Source: Stenocarpella maydis
Lineage: Eukaryota; Ascomycota; Sordariomycetes; Diaporthales; Diaporthaceae
Assembly (NCBI GenBank): GCA_002270565.1
Contig: NQMI01000075.1
Location: 124,001 to 188,000 of the forward strand
Reading direction: 5' to 3'
DNA: 64,000 nt
Below, one piece after another: positions 11,319 through 21,621 of the stretch (position 1 is the first letter of the stretch; the number at the start of each line of letters is the position of its first letter). A model generated the notes under the pieces. The model made no database searches. It worked only from the letters and a program-made list of their open reading frames with translations, and had not been told where the DNA came from. Position numbers and translations under genes: made by a program.

Positions 11319-11482
11319 GCGCCTTCCTCTTCAACAACGGACCACGATTTTCAACAACATATCTTCTTAACAATTTCCTCTCGGCTAAATACTTCCAGAG
11401 GTACATCGTCATTGACCAATCCACATTCAAGGATTCGCAACGGACCAATCCACATGAGATAACTTCGGATTACAACACAGCC

Positions 11483-11519
11483 GCGTATCTCGCAAGCTCG
11501 ATCCACGTCCCGCTCCGCT
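11483..11519 (-). repeat. inverted flank repeat, right copy (partner 3251-3287)
   Basis: The reverse complement of this stretch matches 3251-3287 with three transitions. This copy carries G where the left copy carries A, so it looks closer to the ancestral sequence. Similarity stops on both sides after about 37 bases. Confidence 0.6.
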
Positions 11520-11859
11520 GAATGATAGTTACCAAGAAACGGAAATTTCCAAAACCCCTTGCTCAAAAGGCCTATCCTCCGTCTCACAACAGTACACCAA
11601 CCGTTCTTTCTGCCTTAAACTGCTCAATAACCACACCTGCTGTTTATTTCATAAACTATTTACCTAAAAGAAATATTCATGCGCTGCTCGTTATAAGTTA
11701 AGCAGTAGGTGTGCCATTTGTTCCACGTAAAGAGAATAAGTACGGTTTAAACATCGCTCAAAGAGCCCACCAAGCCCCGGTACTATATTGACCCAAGCCG
11801 CAGCGCAGCAAAGGACACAACAGATTTGATCCTGCTATTATCCTAGCTAGCTAGATCAT

Positions 11860-12185
11860 TAAGCGTAGCGAGGAAGTTTGACTGAGGCGAAGCGAAAGGC
11901 TAACGACGAGCGGAGCTTTCTTTATTTACACTGCAAAGTGGCAGAGTTTCTCGTGCCTGGATTGGTTTATCAATGAACCTCTTTATGTATTGTACGTACC
12001 TCCGGGAGGACGTCATCAGCATCATGATGGAGAGGAAGGAGGTGAGTCCCAGAAGTAATTGGTGATTACCGAACGAAACTTCGTGTTTGACGAGTCTTTG
12101 GTCAATTGCTCTTGGGTGAGAAAGCTCCGCCTCGTTGTTGCCCTTCATCCGGTTTGCTTCAGGGGCAACTTCCTCGCTACGCTTA
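11860..12185. mobile_element. MITE-like element, 326 bp, long imperfect terminal inverted repeats
   Basis: The 19-base end TAAGCGTAGCGAGGAAGTT (11860-11878) is found perfectly in reverse complement at 12167-12185. A second inner block, ACGAGCGGAGCTTTC (about 11905-11920), is matched in inverted order at 12119-12134, so the inverted arms extend about 65 bases with a gap. The interior has no coding capacity. Only a TA dinucleotide is shared at the edges, which is weak evidence for a target duplication. Superfamily not assigned. Confidence 0.72.
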
Positions 12186-12267
12186 TTCCCTGGCCGTTAT
12201 GCCGAGCGGAGCTGCTTACTTAGCCTACAGCTAGGAAAATACCTCTTGAAACGAGGGTACCAATTAA

Positions 12268-13276
12268 ATGCAACAGCTGATGTCAATTTTTATGTTGGAG
12301 GTTGATGTCGATGATAAGCCCAAGACGCATTCAATAGTTAACAGCACATCGCAGAATACCATACCCATCAACAACTTGGGTGATCAATATGATATGGTTC
12401 CGGAGCATAACCCAGAACCCTTGTCAGACTCCATGTTACTTAACAATTCTTGACTTCACAAAGTAACTCATGGCCTTGAGTAGCAAAGAGAGGGCTGGTT
12501 CAACGGATGGGCTTTAGCACCGGCATTCTATCGGGGGTACTGGGCTCGGATCGATGTATCAAAAGCATTGCTGGAAAAGGATTCGCCCCACTGCCTCTGT
12601 GGCGTTGTCCGAGTTATTTCTACGGCCGAGTTCATGGGCCCCAAGAGGAGCAGCCTGCTGGAGATGCTAGGCGGGAAGCCTGCGCCCTGGATGGTCCTTG
12701 AGGTAATTCTTTCATACTTGATGGATAACAGTCAAACTCAAGGCTAGATGTGATCCTGTAGAGAAGTGGAGGGTGTGCGCTGACGAAGAGAACAGGGCGA
12801 TCGCATCACTGGCGACCCAAACATGGCCCCTGGATCCATCATTCCCATCGCTGTTACGACAAACGCTGCAAGTTGCCATTGCATATTCGCAAGGAGAAGA
12901 GTTTGGTCAATTACCTTTGAGAACTATGCCGATACATTTGAGAAGTCGCTAAGGAAGGGAGGGTGTTCCCCTATGCTGAGAGGAGCATGCAGAATATGGA
13001 TGGAGCTTCTCTCATTTGGCTGCCTGGGCACTCACCCGGGTTGAGAAGGTCGTCGGCCAGTGGATGGCTGTGAATGACGTGGCGGATCTGAGAAAGGTGA
13101 CAGGATGGAAGCTGGGAGACATGGCGTCTCTGGATGCGAAAATGCTCGACACCGAACTTTGCGCCTACCTGGCGACAGAAGTCAACAGCAACGCCCTTCT
13201 AGAACCCATCTCCAAGCACAAGCTGGCCACTGTGTGCGCACATGCAGTCCACGACCCTGACCTGTACAGCACTTGA
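12268..13276 (+). pseudogene. decayed gene of unknown family, RIP-type stops plus one frameshift
   Basis: A clear coding signal runs from the ATG at 12268 (for example GWFNGWALAPAFYRGYWARI at about 12490-12550 and LLEMLGGKPAPWMVLE at about 12655-12702). The first part is broken by TGA near 12451 and TAG near 12481. Between about 12705 and 12760 the frame shifts. The second part (EKWRVCADEENRAIASLA...) runs to a TGA at 13276 and is broken by TAA near 12951 and TGA near 12977. Every stop can be explained by one C-to-T or G-to-A change. The product would be about 330 residues. I do not recognise the family. It sits between two repeats beside the Helitron. Confidence 0.6.
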
Positions 13277-13342
13277 GATTATCCGTGGCTTCTGAGTCCT
13301 TTCGAATTTTGCGAAGCCCTCATGAGTCACCTGACCCGCCTG

Positions 13343-13425
13343 CTATAGTAGTAGGTATTGTAGGAGTATGGGAAAGGGTGTTATGGAAGTGGGTGCTGCC
13401 AGAGTGTGGAAGTAGGTGTTATACT
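13343..13425 (+). repeat. dispersed repeat, copy 2 (partner at 2601-2660)
   Basis: Contains TATAGTAGTAGGTATT and, after about 24 extra bases, GTGGGTGCTGCCAGAGTGTG ending in GTTATACT. The following 100 bases repeat the word AGTAGGTGTTGTGGR several times, so a short minisatellite extends to about 13530. Confidence 0.55.
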
Positions 13426-14286
13426 AGAAGGTGTTGTGGAAAGAAGGTGTTGTGGAAGCTTACGAGTAGGTGTTGTGGGGTGTTTGTATGGGTTTTTTCA
13501 GAGTCGCTTTGGGAGTAGGTGTTGTGGGAGTTAGGCTCTATATCGTGGGAACCAGAGCCACGTCGGTGATCCATCTCTCGCTTGTCGATGAACGTAGGGA
13601 TAACATACTGCGACTCGAGTTTGAGTATCGAGATGGCTGGGTGACCTGCAGGACTGCCGACATGAAGTCTTTGGTGTGCCAAGTGGTGGTCATAATAGGT
13701 AGTCGGTTTACTTACAATCAGACCTATCGCCCCGGGCTCTGACTATCAATGGAAGTACTTATCCATTTACTGACCAGATCGCAGGTGATGTTTGCCATGA
13801 CCGTCGTGCTGAACAGACGCCGGTGGTGGCCCAAGGGCGCCCTTCTCTTCATTTTCCTCCTGTCCTTGCAGCAACATATGGCTGCCAGAAGAGGTTAAGG
13901 AACGTAAGTGATTGCACGTCAAGGGGAAGAGAGAACAAGAGCAATATGTGCAGAGGCAGTAATGGAAAGGCGGGGTGCGCTGATGCGAAAATGTCTATTT
14001 GTTCTTGCTATGCACACACAATGCAATACCTGTCAGAGACAAAACCATGCTACTCAACTTGTTAGTAAAGTGTTCCTGCTTGGCTATGGCACGTGAAAGA
14101 AAAATGAAAAGGCCGGATGGTCGGGATTGGAGTGTTGGGGCCAACGTTGGAAGTTATTGATGCCTGCAGAAGCGTCTGCCTTAGCGCTTTGGCTGCAGGA
14201 AATTTGTTGGGCTTTAAGGCATGAAAAATTCCAAGCTGGGCGGCGAAGCAATATGCAAAGAAACCGTAGAAGGAGAGAGAAAGTCT
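13426..14286. other. intergenic, no gene recognised
   Basis: The first 100 bases continue the GTGTTGTGG-type minisatellite. A 90-codon open frame over 13470-13742 starts without a convincing ATG context and overlaps the repeat, so I do not call it. Nothing else is recognisable before the 3' end of the TMEM234-like gene. Confidence 0.5.
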
Positions 14287-14900
14287 TTACCCAGCCATTG
14301 TATCTGGAAGAACGTTAGCCTCATGCAAAGCTAGATTTTGTCCCCTGGTAGGAGCCGGGACGGAAGACTTACTCCGACTGATAACCTTGCCATCGACCCA
14401 CCAGTCCCCGATGACAGTGAACAGGAACGCAAGCGTGTTGACGATGGGAACCGCCAGGCTCAATTCTGTCACAAATAAAACAAAGAATGGTCAGCCAGGC
14501 ACGTTCACGTACATAGCGGACCCCCACCACAGCCCAATGCCCCACACAGACTGGAAAAAGCCCAGGAAAGAGAGCCTCCAGCCAGGGCCTCCGGAGCTGA
14601 CTCACCAGCCTGCCCGATGAGCAGAAAGAACCACACGCTACCTGTCAGATTGAGCAGCAGCGGAATGGCATAGCGGGGGTTCCTCAGCAGGTCGACGACA
14701 GAGAAGAAGGTGCCGTAGACCCTGGACTTGGCCCAGCTGGCCTTGACAGCGTCGGACTCGAGCAGTGGGTGCGGCGCGGGGTGGTGGTCCTTTGCTGCCC
14801 GGCGGATGAAGGGCGTCGTCAGGCCCCAGGCGATGCCGACCAGCGTGAAGCCGACGACGTAGTTGAGCGGGCCTGGCTGCGGCTCTTCGGTGTCTGCCAT
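14287..14900 (-). CDS. TMEM234-family small integral membrane protein
   Basis: Three exons on the minus strand: 14606-14900, 14373-14465 and a 17-nt last exon 14287-14303. Introns 14466-14605 and 14304-14372 both use GT...CAG and keep frame, giving 134 residues. The start MADTEEPQPGPLNY leads into a first hydrophobic helix (YVVGFTLVGIAWGLTTPFI), followed by a loop, then two or more further helices (YAIPLLLNLTGSVWFFLLIG; SLAVPIVNTLAFLFTVIGDW). The WG-T-PF motif after helix 1, the LLNLTGS stretch and the late GDWWVDG segment are typical of TMEM234, a multi-pass family related to small transporters whose biochemical role is not settled. The C-terminus is short (RNTMAG-stop); other members continue for another helix, so the last exon may be a truncated or alternative end. 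Confidence 0.8.
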
Positions 14901-17900
14901 GGTTGTGTGTGTGTGTGCTTGAGTTCTCTGCGTCGGGTATTTCCGCCCGCAGGCACCTCCTTCCCTGTCGTGGGATCCTGGTGGTGGTCAGGCGCTGGTT
15001 GGGCGTTGAGGGTGGGCTCCGCTTGGCTGGGGGTGTGTGGATATGAGCTAGCTAGTCAGATCAGGTGAGGCTGGATGGAAGGCTGGGACTAGTGGTGCTG
15101 CTGAGGCTCGATAGTGTATGGCCCTCTCTGGCTTGAGGTTCAGCCTTGCCGTGTTGTGCTGTGCGGCCGGGTCCGTAAGGGGGCTGAACGTCGCAGTTGG
15201 CCCGGTGACGTTTGGAAATGGGGCTGAGAGTGCCTTCGGCTGTGGTTTGTGGGGATGGTCGGGCCCCGTGTGCAGATCCTACACTATCAGGACTATGCAT
15301 TGCCAGGGGCTGAGGCCAGGGGTGTCTGCCAGCATTCTTTGTTCTTGCTGGCTTGTCTTAGCTGAGAAACCTTCTTGAGATGCTCAAGAGGGAGGTATGC
15401 TTATCACAAGTCTTCGGGTCCTTTTGCGGTAGATAGTCCGGAGAGGCAGCACTACCGAGGCGGGACCGGTGCACAGGAAGGAACGCCTATTGCTACCTCC
15501 CAAGCTTCCCGTGGTCTACCAAGCCACGCTGATGCCATATCCTGCACTATCGTGCCAGGACATCACTTCTGTTGTCACCGCGAAGAATATGAACCAGCGC
15601 CTCCTCCTAAAAAGGGACTTGGCCGCGACCTAAGGTCGGGGCAGAACTGCCGACAAAGGCCGCTCTTCGGAGTGTTGGGGATGGTCCGGGGCATTTGTCA
15701 GATCACCGTGGCTTGGATCGAGGAGGGAAAGGTTTGGTGGTGTTTGGTCAATCAGCCTGTCAGCATTATACATTACACTACGCCTGGAGGTACCTGCACG
15801 TGTATCCGGGAATAATAACCCGGGCTCTTTGGAATCGTGTTGAGGCGTCGTCACCCAGGAATCACTTTGCGGGCGCTAAAGTAGGCAAATAGTTGGAGGA
15901 GGGCGCTCATAGGCTCGCGGATCAAGAACTTTGGACTTGGCAGCGTCGATTACATTCAAGTGCACCCCTCCTGCGCAAGTCAGATGTAGTGTAGGTCTGG
16001 TCCGTGCAAGATGCTGACGACCATCACAGGTGGGAGAGGCAGGCTGAGCCTCAGTGTTTCCCCAGTCTTTTCGGGACGGCACAGCCTTGTGAAGGCTTCC
16101 AGAAGGGAGGGAACATGTGACTCGAAACAGGTGGCAGTGTAAGCTTCGCTCTGTTTCAATTGGAATTGGCATGATGCCGCAATGATGTCGCACCGAGGCT
16201 CAGCAGCTGACCAGTGATGGGACTGAGGCGGGCCTGGTTGAGTGGTTGAGCCGTGACAAGCTTTGGGTGAGGTTGTTTTGAGTTCCGGGGCGATTCTGAT
16301 GCCGCGTCGTGCATATGCACAATATTGTGCAGCGAGTCGGGTCGGGCAAATGGCCAAGTGGTCTGTCTGTCTGATTCAGGATCGATGATGGATGCCGTCG
16401 ATGGCCGTCATACTACACCAGTACGTATATACACTGTAGTGTACCCGGTAAAAATAAACACGCAGCAGCTGTGGGGCGTTGGGCGGCGGGCCAGAACGTT
16501 GGTGATTGACTCTCGATGGGAAATCATGGAGGCTCCCAGAATGTGCATAGCAGATCGTGAAGTGGCATAGGGTCGTGCTGCACGCACGCATCAGAGGGTG
16601 GTCCGCCTCGTCATGGTGGATATCTGGATGAGTTTGGTGGGGGGCGCCCGGGTGGGGAACAGTGTTCATGTGTGCAGTAGTGACCGTCAATCTCGTGTCA
16701 GTCCGGCCGCTCTTGCCTGCGTCCAAAGTCATAGCGTATGTAGATAATACTATGTCGTACGTATTTACGTACTCCGTACAAGCAAGTCATTCCCTCAGCC
16801 TTGCTTGGCAGCTTCAGATTCAGCTGCACAAGCATCCGCCCACATTGTTGTCTGATCGGACAGAGAGAGGTTAAAAAGGGCATGAGAGAGAGAGGGTGAG
16901 AGTGAGTGAGTGAGCCTGAGAGACAAGCTCAGAACAGGTGCTTGCTTTCCAACCTCGCCAAGTTCGTGGTCGGCCGTACCTGCTTCTCTGACGCTTCCGG
17001 CCGCTGCCAGCCTTGGCCCCTGTCAGCAGGTTTTCTGTTTCGAGCCGGGCAGGCCAGGCAGTGCCAGGCCTAGGTATCCAGGCCCTTGCCCTATCAGTTG
17101 CCCCGGCTCCCCAGAGCTCCCTCGGGCTGATCCCTGTTGGCCTGCCGCAACAGTCGATGCAAACAGCGCCCTGTAATTGGGCCCAGCCTCCCCGTTTTCC
17201 GCACTAGCAGGCCGCTCGGCCAGGCGCGCCAGAACGCCAGCCTGGTACATCCAACTCCTGCGTCGGCACACACAACAACGTCGTACCCCAGCCACCACTT
17301 AACCCACTTTCGCTGCACCAGGCCATGTCAACTGGCCCATGTCGCAGCTAGCCTGCTCCAGCTCTGCTGCTGCTTCTCTGGTGCTGGCTGCTCTGCTCTG
17401 CTCTGCGGTGCTGTGTTGTGGTGGGTGCATTGAGCAGCTTCCTGCTTGCTTGCCCAGAGGAAAAACATTGGGAACACCCCATCCATCACCGCATGGCAAA
17501 GCCTCGTCCTCCCTCAGCAAATAGACCACACGGCGGGTAGAACCGACGACTCTCTCTCCTTCTCTTTTTCTCACCTCTCTCCGCCTCGCCTCGCCTCGCC
17601 CCGTCTTGTTCTTTGACATCACCTCACCTCCAATCCTCAAGTAGCACACTTCACCCTCCTACTCTGCCCCCCTTCCACTCCCCTTCCAAGGTTGGTCAGT
17701 CCTTTCGTTCTTAACTGTTGTGTAACACGGACGCTACACGTTGTCGACTTCATCCCTTTCCTTGGCCCTAGGTTGTGTGTGCCATATCCTCAACCCTCCT
17801 CACACTTTATTTCTTCTTCCGTGTGATAAAGGGCACGCCTGTCTCGTCGTCTACTCTGCCCCTCCTGTATCCCGCAGATGCGTCACCGGCCTGGGGGACT

Positions 17901-17981
17901 TCACAGCCCAGGCACCACGTCAAACATCGTCAATAACACCTCCGACATTGTCTGCCATCTCAGCAGGCCCTGAACACCAGA
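14901..17981. other. 3.1 kb intergenic region, probable promoter and leader of the C2 gene
   Basis: No conserved coding signal on either strand. Present are a short (GT)n run near 14906, a GA/GAGT-rich stretch at 16880-16920, the word GTACTCCGTAC at about 16770, and a pyrimidine-rich tract at about 17540-17840 just before the C2-protein gene, typical of fungal core promoters and 5' leaders. The open frames seen here differ in frame without splice logic and are treated as chance. Confidence 0.5.
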
Positions 17982-20804
17982 ATGGTCAAGGCTCATCCCC
18001 TCAATTTGCCGCACACGGCTGGTCTCTTTTGCGATATGAGCCTCGATGGCCCAGTAATCGGTACCCTGGTTATCATTGTCGACCGTGCAAAGAACCTGCC
18101 CAACAGGAAGACAATTGGGAAACAGGACCCTTACTGTGCTGCGAGGCTGGGCAAGGAGGCTAAGAAGACCACCACGGATATCCGGGGAGGCCAGACTCCT
18201 AGGTGGTAAGCTTGACTCTTTCATCCTCACCCCAGGCCAGACAGCCAGCTGCTCATGCGCGCCCGCCTCTGACACTTGCAAAAATCAAGGGACCAAGAGA
18301 TTCGTTTCACTGTTCACGACTCCCCAGACTACTACCAACTCAAGATCTCGGTCTTCAATGATGATAAGAAGACAGACTTGATAGGGGAGACATGGGTCGA
18401 CCTGCGTGACATTGTTGTCCCTGGCGGCGGCCAGAACGACCTGTGGCATAACCTCACCTGCAAGGGCAAGTACGCCGGTGAGATTCGCATCGAGCTCACC
18501 TACTATGATACTCGCCCAAAGCCCGAGAAACCAGCCGCCAAGCCCAAGCAACTGCCCTCCGAGACCGATTCTCCTGCGGGTTCAGTCAGGGCTGCACCAC
18601 CAAAGAGACGCCCTCTCCCTTCAGACCCTTATACAGGCGAGACGCCCGCACAGCCTCCGCCGCCAATGCCGGGGCATCTCCCTGCTCCAGCAAGGCAGCT
18701 CCCAGGGCAGCCAAACCCGCCACCGTCCCATTCGCCGGATCATACGCCCTCGCACTCTGGGCACTATAGCAATGTCTCGTCTCTTCGTCACCGTCAGGGT
18801 GACGCCTATTCTTCGGCACCAAACAGCGCATACCACACCCCGCCACACCACCCTGATGCACGACATGCGCCTTCAGATTCGTATCCTATGTACTCTGAGG
18901 AGGGAATGGAGTCGCCTGACCACCATGGGCACACACCAGATAGAAGATACCAGGCCTCTGCTCCCTTCGGTGCGCCGCCAAGCGATCAAATGTTCAAGCT
19001 GGACATGGATAATGAGCGGCCACCCCCGCCACCGGCCCATCGTAGCACGCCCAGTGCCATGTCCGATTCCAGGCAGAGCCCCGGTCACGAATCGATGGTT
19101 CACAACCAGGCACCGCCCGCGATGAGAATGGATGTGCTTCGGAATGAGGCTCACCGTCAATCTGCGTCATCGAGTGCATCATACCCAGGGCGACCGGTAT
19201 ATCGACCATATGATTCTGCCCCGTCTCCACAAAGCGCCGAGCCTCAAGTCTCTCCACCCCGCCATCATTCTTATGACACTGCGTACGACGCACATCATAG
19301 ATCTATGCAAGCAACCGTGGAAGATGTTCCAGACTCCCCAAATTCTGGCCTAGATGATTCCAGGAGGCACGCACCGCGTGCACCCGATTATGGTGAGCCT
19401 GAGTACCCTCAGGACCCTAGCCCTGCTCCCCTGAGCTTGAGGGGCCGCGGCAGTGCACCTCCTGCCACCTACAGCGGGTCTCTTGCATCGGGCGCCCGCC
19501 CACAAGCTGTTGACCACGCGCAGTCTGACTCGTCTCTGTTTTCGAGGAGTCACGCGTCTCATACTGCTCCTCCGTCAGCGTATGATTCTCTGACTCAGAT
19601 CGGAGGGTACTCACCCTATCGCGGGGGCAGCGGACAAGAGCTTGAGGATACTCAAGTGCGAGCTCCTGATGGCTCCATGAGATTTGCCTTGCCCTCGGTT
19701 CCAGCCTCGCTGGTACCTGGGGTTGACCCAGGGCTCTCCATGGAGATCTCTCAAAGAATCAATGAGGACAGGCGGCATGAAGCACGGTATAGTCAACCTC
19801 TACCTGGGAGCCAGCCCACGCCTCTTGCTGCGGCATCGGTCAGGGGGCGTCAGATGATTGGGGCGCCACCGAGTTACGGTGCACCGCAACCCAGGCATGG
19901 GTCTCATGAAGCTTACGAACGCAGCCCCTCTGCAGGGCCTCCATCACAGCATGGGCGAGGGCTCTCGCCCAACCCAAGCCCGAATGGGCAGCATACTATT
20001 AGGAGGAAGTCGATCAGCCCAGCACCGCCTCAAGAGAGCCGCCGTTTATCTGGCGTCCCTTTTGGTCCTGATTCATACGATGCACTGAATCCAGTTCTGT
20101 CTACATCACCCCCCAAAGAAGCAATAAGGCCGGATTATGACGAGGTCAACGGCAAAATTATCACTCACGATGGAAAGGAAATCGACCCGTCCGATCATCT
20201 TCCTATGGATACCTGGGCGCCGGAACCTGAGCCCAAAGTCAGGAAACAATCCGATTCCACCAACACAAGACCCGCCCTGTCAGGCCCCCAGCCCATTCCA
20301 CCGTCAGGACGAAAGCAGTTGCGAGTCCGCGAAGTCAGACCCACATCTGCCCTTCCGCCAGCTACATACATTACTCCGGAACCAGGTCGACAGCCATTGC
20401 CGCCGCCTAACTCTGGACGCAACCGGCTTCAGAAGAAGGCTCATCGTGCTTCTGCGATGCCGGTAATGATGTCTGGTGCGAACGGCCCGGGCCCGGGCCC
20501 GCTGGCACCACTTCCACAGGCCCAGGACAATTACGCGCCCCGGCCTCTGGCTCGTGCAAGTACGTACGACTACGAGAATCACGTTCCGCCACCGATGTAC
20601 GACACATTCCCCGGCTCATACGGACGAGATCATAGCGCTTCAGCCCCTCCAATACCGGCTAAGATCCCCCTGGCTGCAGGTTCAGGCTCAGCAATGACTA
20701 TGCACAGAGGCGAGTTCGGAGGGGAGAACGCACTCATGGAAGAAATGAGTCGTATTGATATTGGTACTGGGAGGGCAAGGCGCCACCAGAGAATGGGGTA
20801 TTAG
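17982..20804 (+). CDS. C2-domain protein of the Inn1/Fic1 cytokinesis family
   Basis: Two exons, 17982-18205 and 18290-20804. Intron 18206-18289 starts GTAAGC and joins TPRW to DQEIRF in frame, giving 912 residues. The ATG at 18036 (MSLDGPVIG) matches the usual start of the family and may be the true one, giving 894 residues. An N-terminal C2 domain covers roughly the first 140 residues (VDRAKNLPNRKTIGKQDPYC, then FNDDKKTDLIGETWVDL). The remainder is a long, disordered Pro/Ser/His-rich tail with many PxxP words. In yeasts Inn1/Fic1 couples the actomyosin ring to septum synthesis, its tail binding SH3 proteins. The same role at hyphal septa is inferred. The 3' end lies about 800 bp from the convergent UTP15 gene. 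Confidence 0.85.
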
Positions 20805-21621
20805 AGGTACCCTGACCTGCCGGAGCTGCCCGAAGGAGGAGGCTACCCAGTATCGAGGGACGAGTACGAAAGTGGTGGAGATTCCGGACAAGGGAAAAGA
20901 AGTCGGTCGTAGGATGAACGGACCTCGATTACAAAGAGTTCAGGCGGATAAGATCTCGTGGACGCGATGGGAATGCTTCGAGTTAGATGATGCAGTGGAA
21001 AGGACAAAAAGTCGAATTGAGATTGGACAAAGTGGAGAACAGCACCAGCATGGTGGCGATGGGGAGAAATTTGCATGGTGGTTGGGTCTCTGGGTGATCG
21101 TGACTTCCTTTTACGATATATGGGCGGCGGGTGTTTTCTGCAATGCTGTGGATAAGATGGGCCGAGGTGGGCTCGCCGAGATCCGAGAGCTTTTATGCTC
21201 CAGCATTCCCCAACCTTTTCAGTTCCTCATCCGAAGTCGCAAGGAATATGCGAGAGCGACTTGGACTCTTTGTATTACCCACGCTTTATACATCGACATC
21301 TAGGTTTAAGATACCCAGCTAAGAAAAGTTAGAGGTCATTGTACTGTATTATTCAAGTTCTCGCATCATGAGATTTTTGTTGGAGTGTGAAGTTGTGATA
21401 GAGCGACTTCTTGTTCACTTTCTAATTTTCAATGAGGACTGCCCTGGTATCAAATCAAATCAAATCATTACACAAATTCCTCTTTTACAGAACTAGCCCA
21501 TAAGTTGGGCTCCTCCATTTTGTACTTTTCTCAGTGTCCAATCTCGCAGAACGCCAGGCCATGCCAACTAACGGATGTTGTAACCAACCACATTTATAAA
21601 ACCCGAGACCCGGCCCCCGGA
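20805..21621. other. intergenic region between convergent genes
   Basis: Contains the 3' ends of the C2-protein gene (+) and UTP15 (-). Open frames overlapping the first half have no conserved features and are probably untranslated region. A CAAATCAAATCAAATC run occurs near 21450. Confidence 0.5.

Larger units (their letters stand above)
10879..11859. other. Helitron 5' flank, no gene recognised
   Basis: This stretch contains the perfect-stem hairpin and short tandem duplications listed separately, two copies of GACCAATCCACAT (about 11413 and 11442), and the right copy of the inverted flank repeat. Open frames are short and unconvincing. Confidence 0.5.

Noticed and set aside
20755..21303. 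182-codon frame after the C2-protein gene
   Set aside because: It overlaps the end of a well-supported gene, has no conserved features and lies where the 3' untranslated region is expected.
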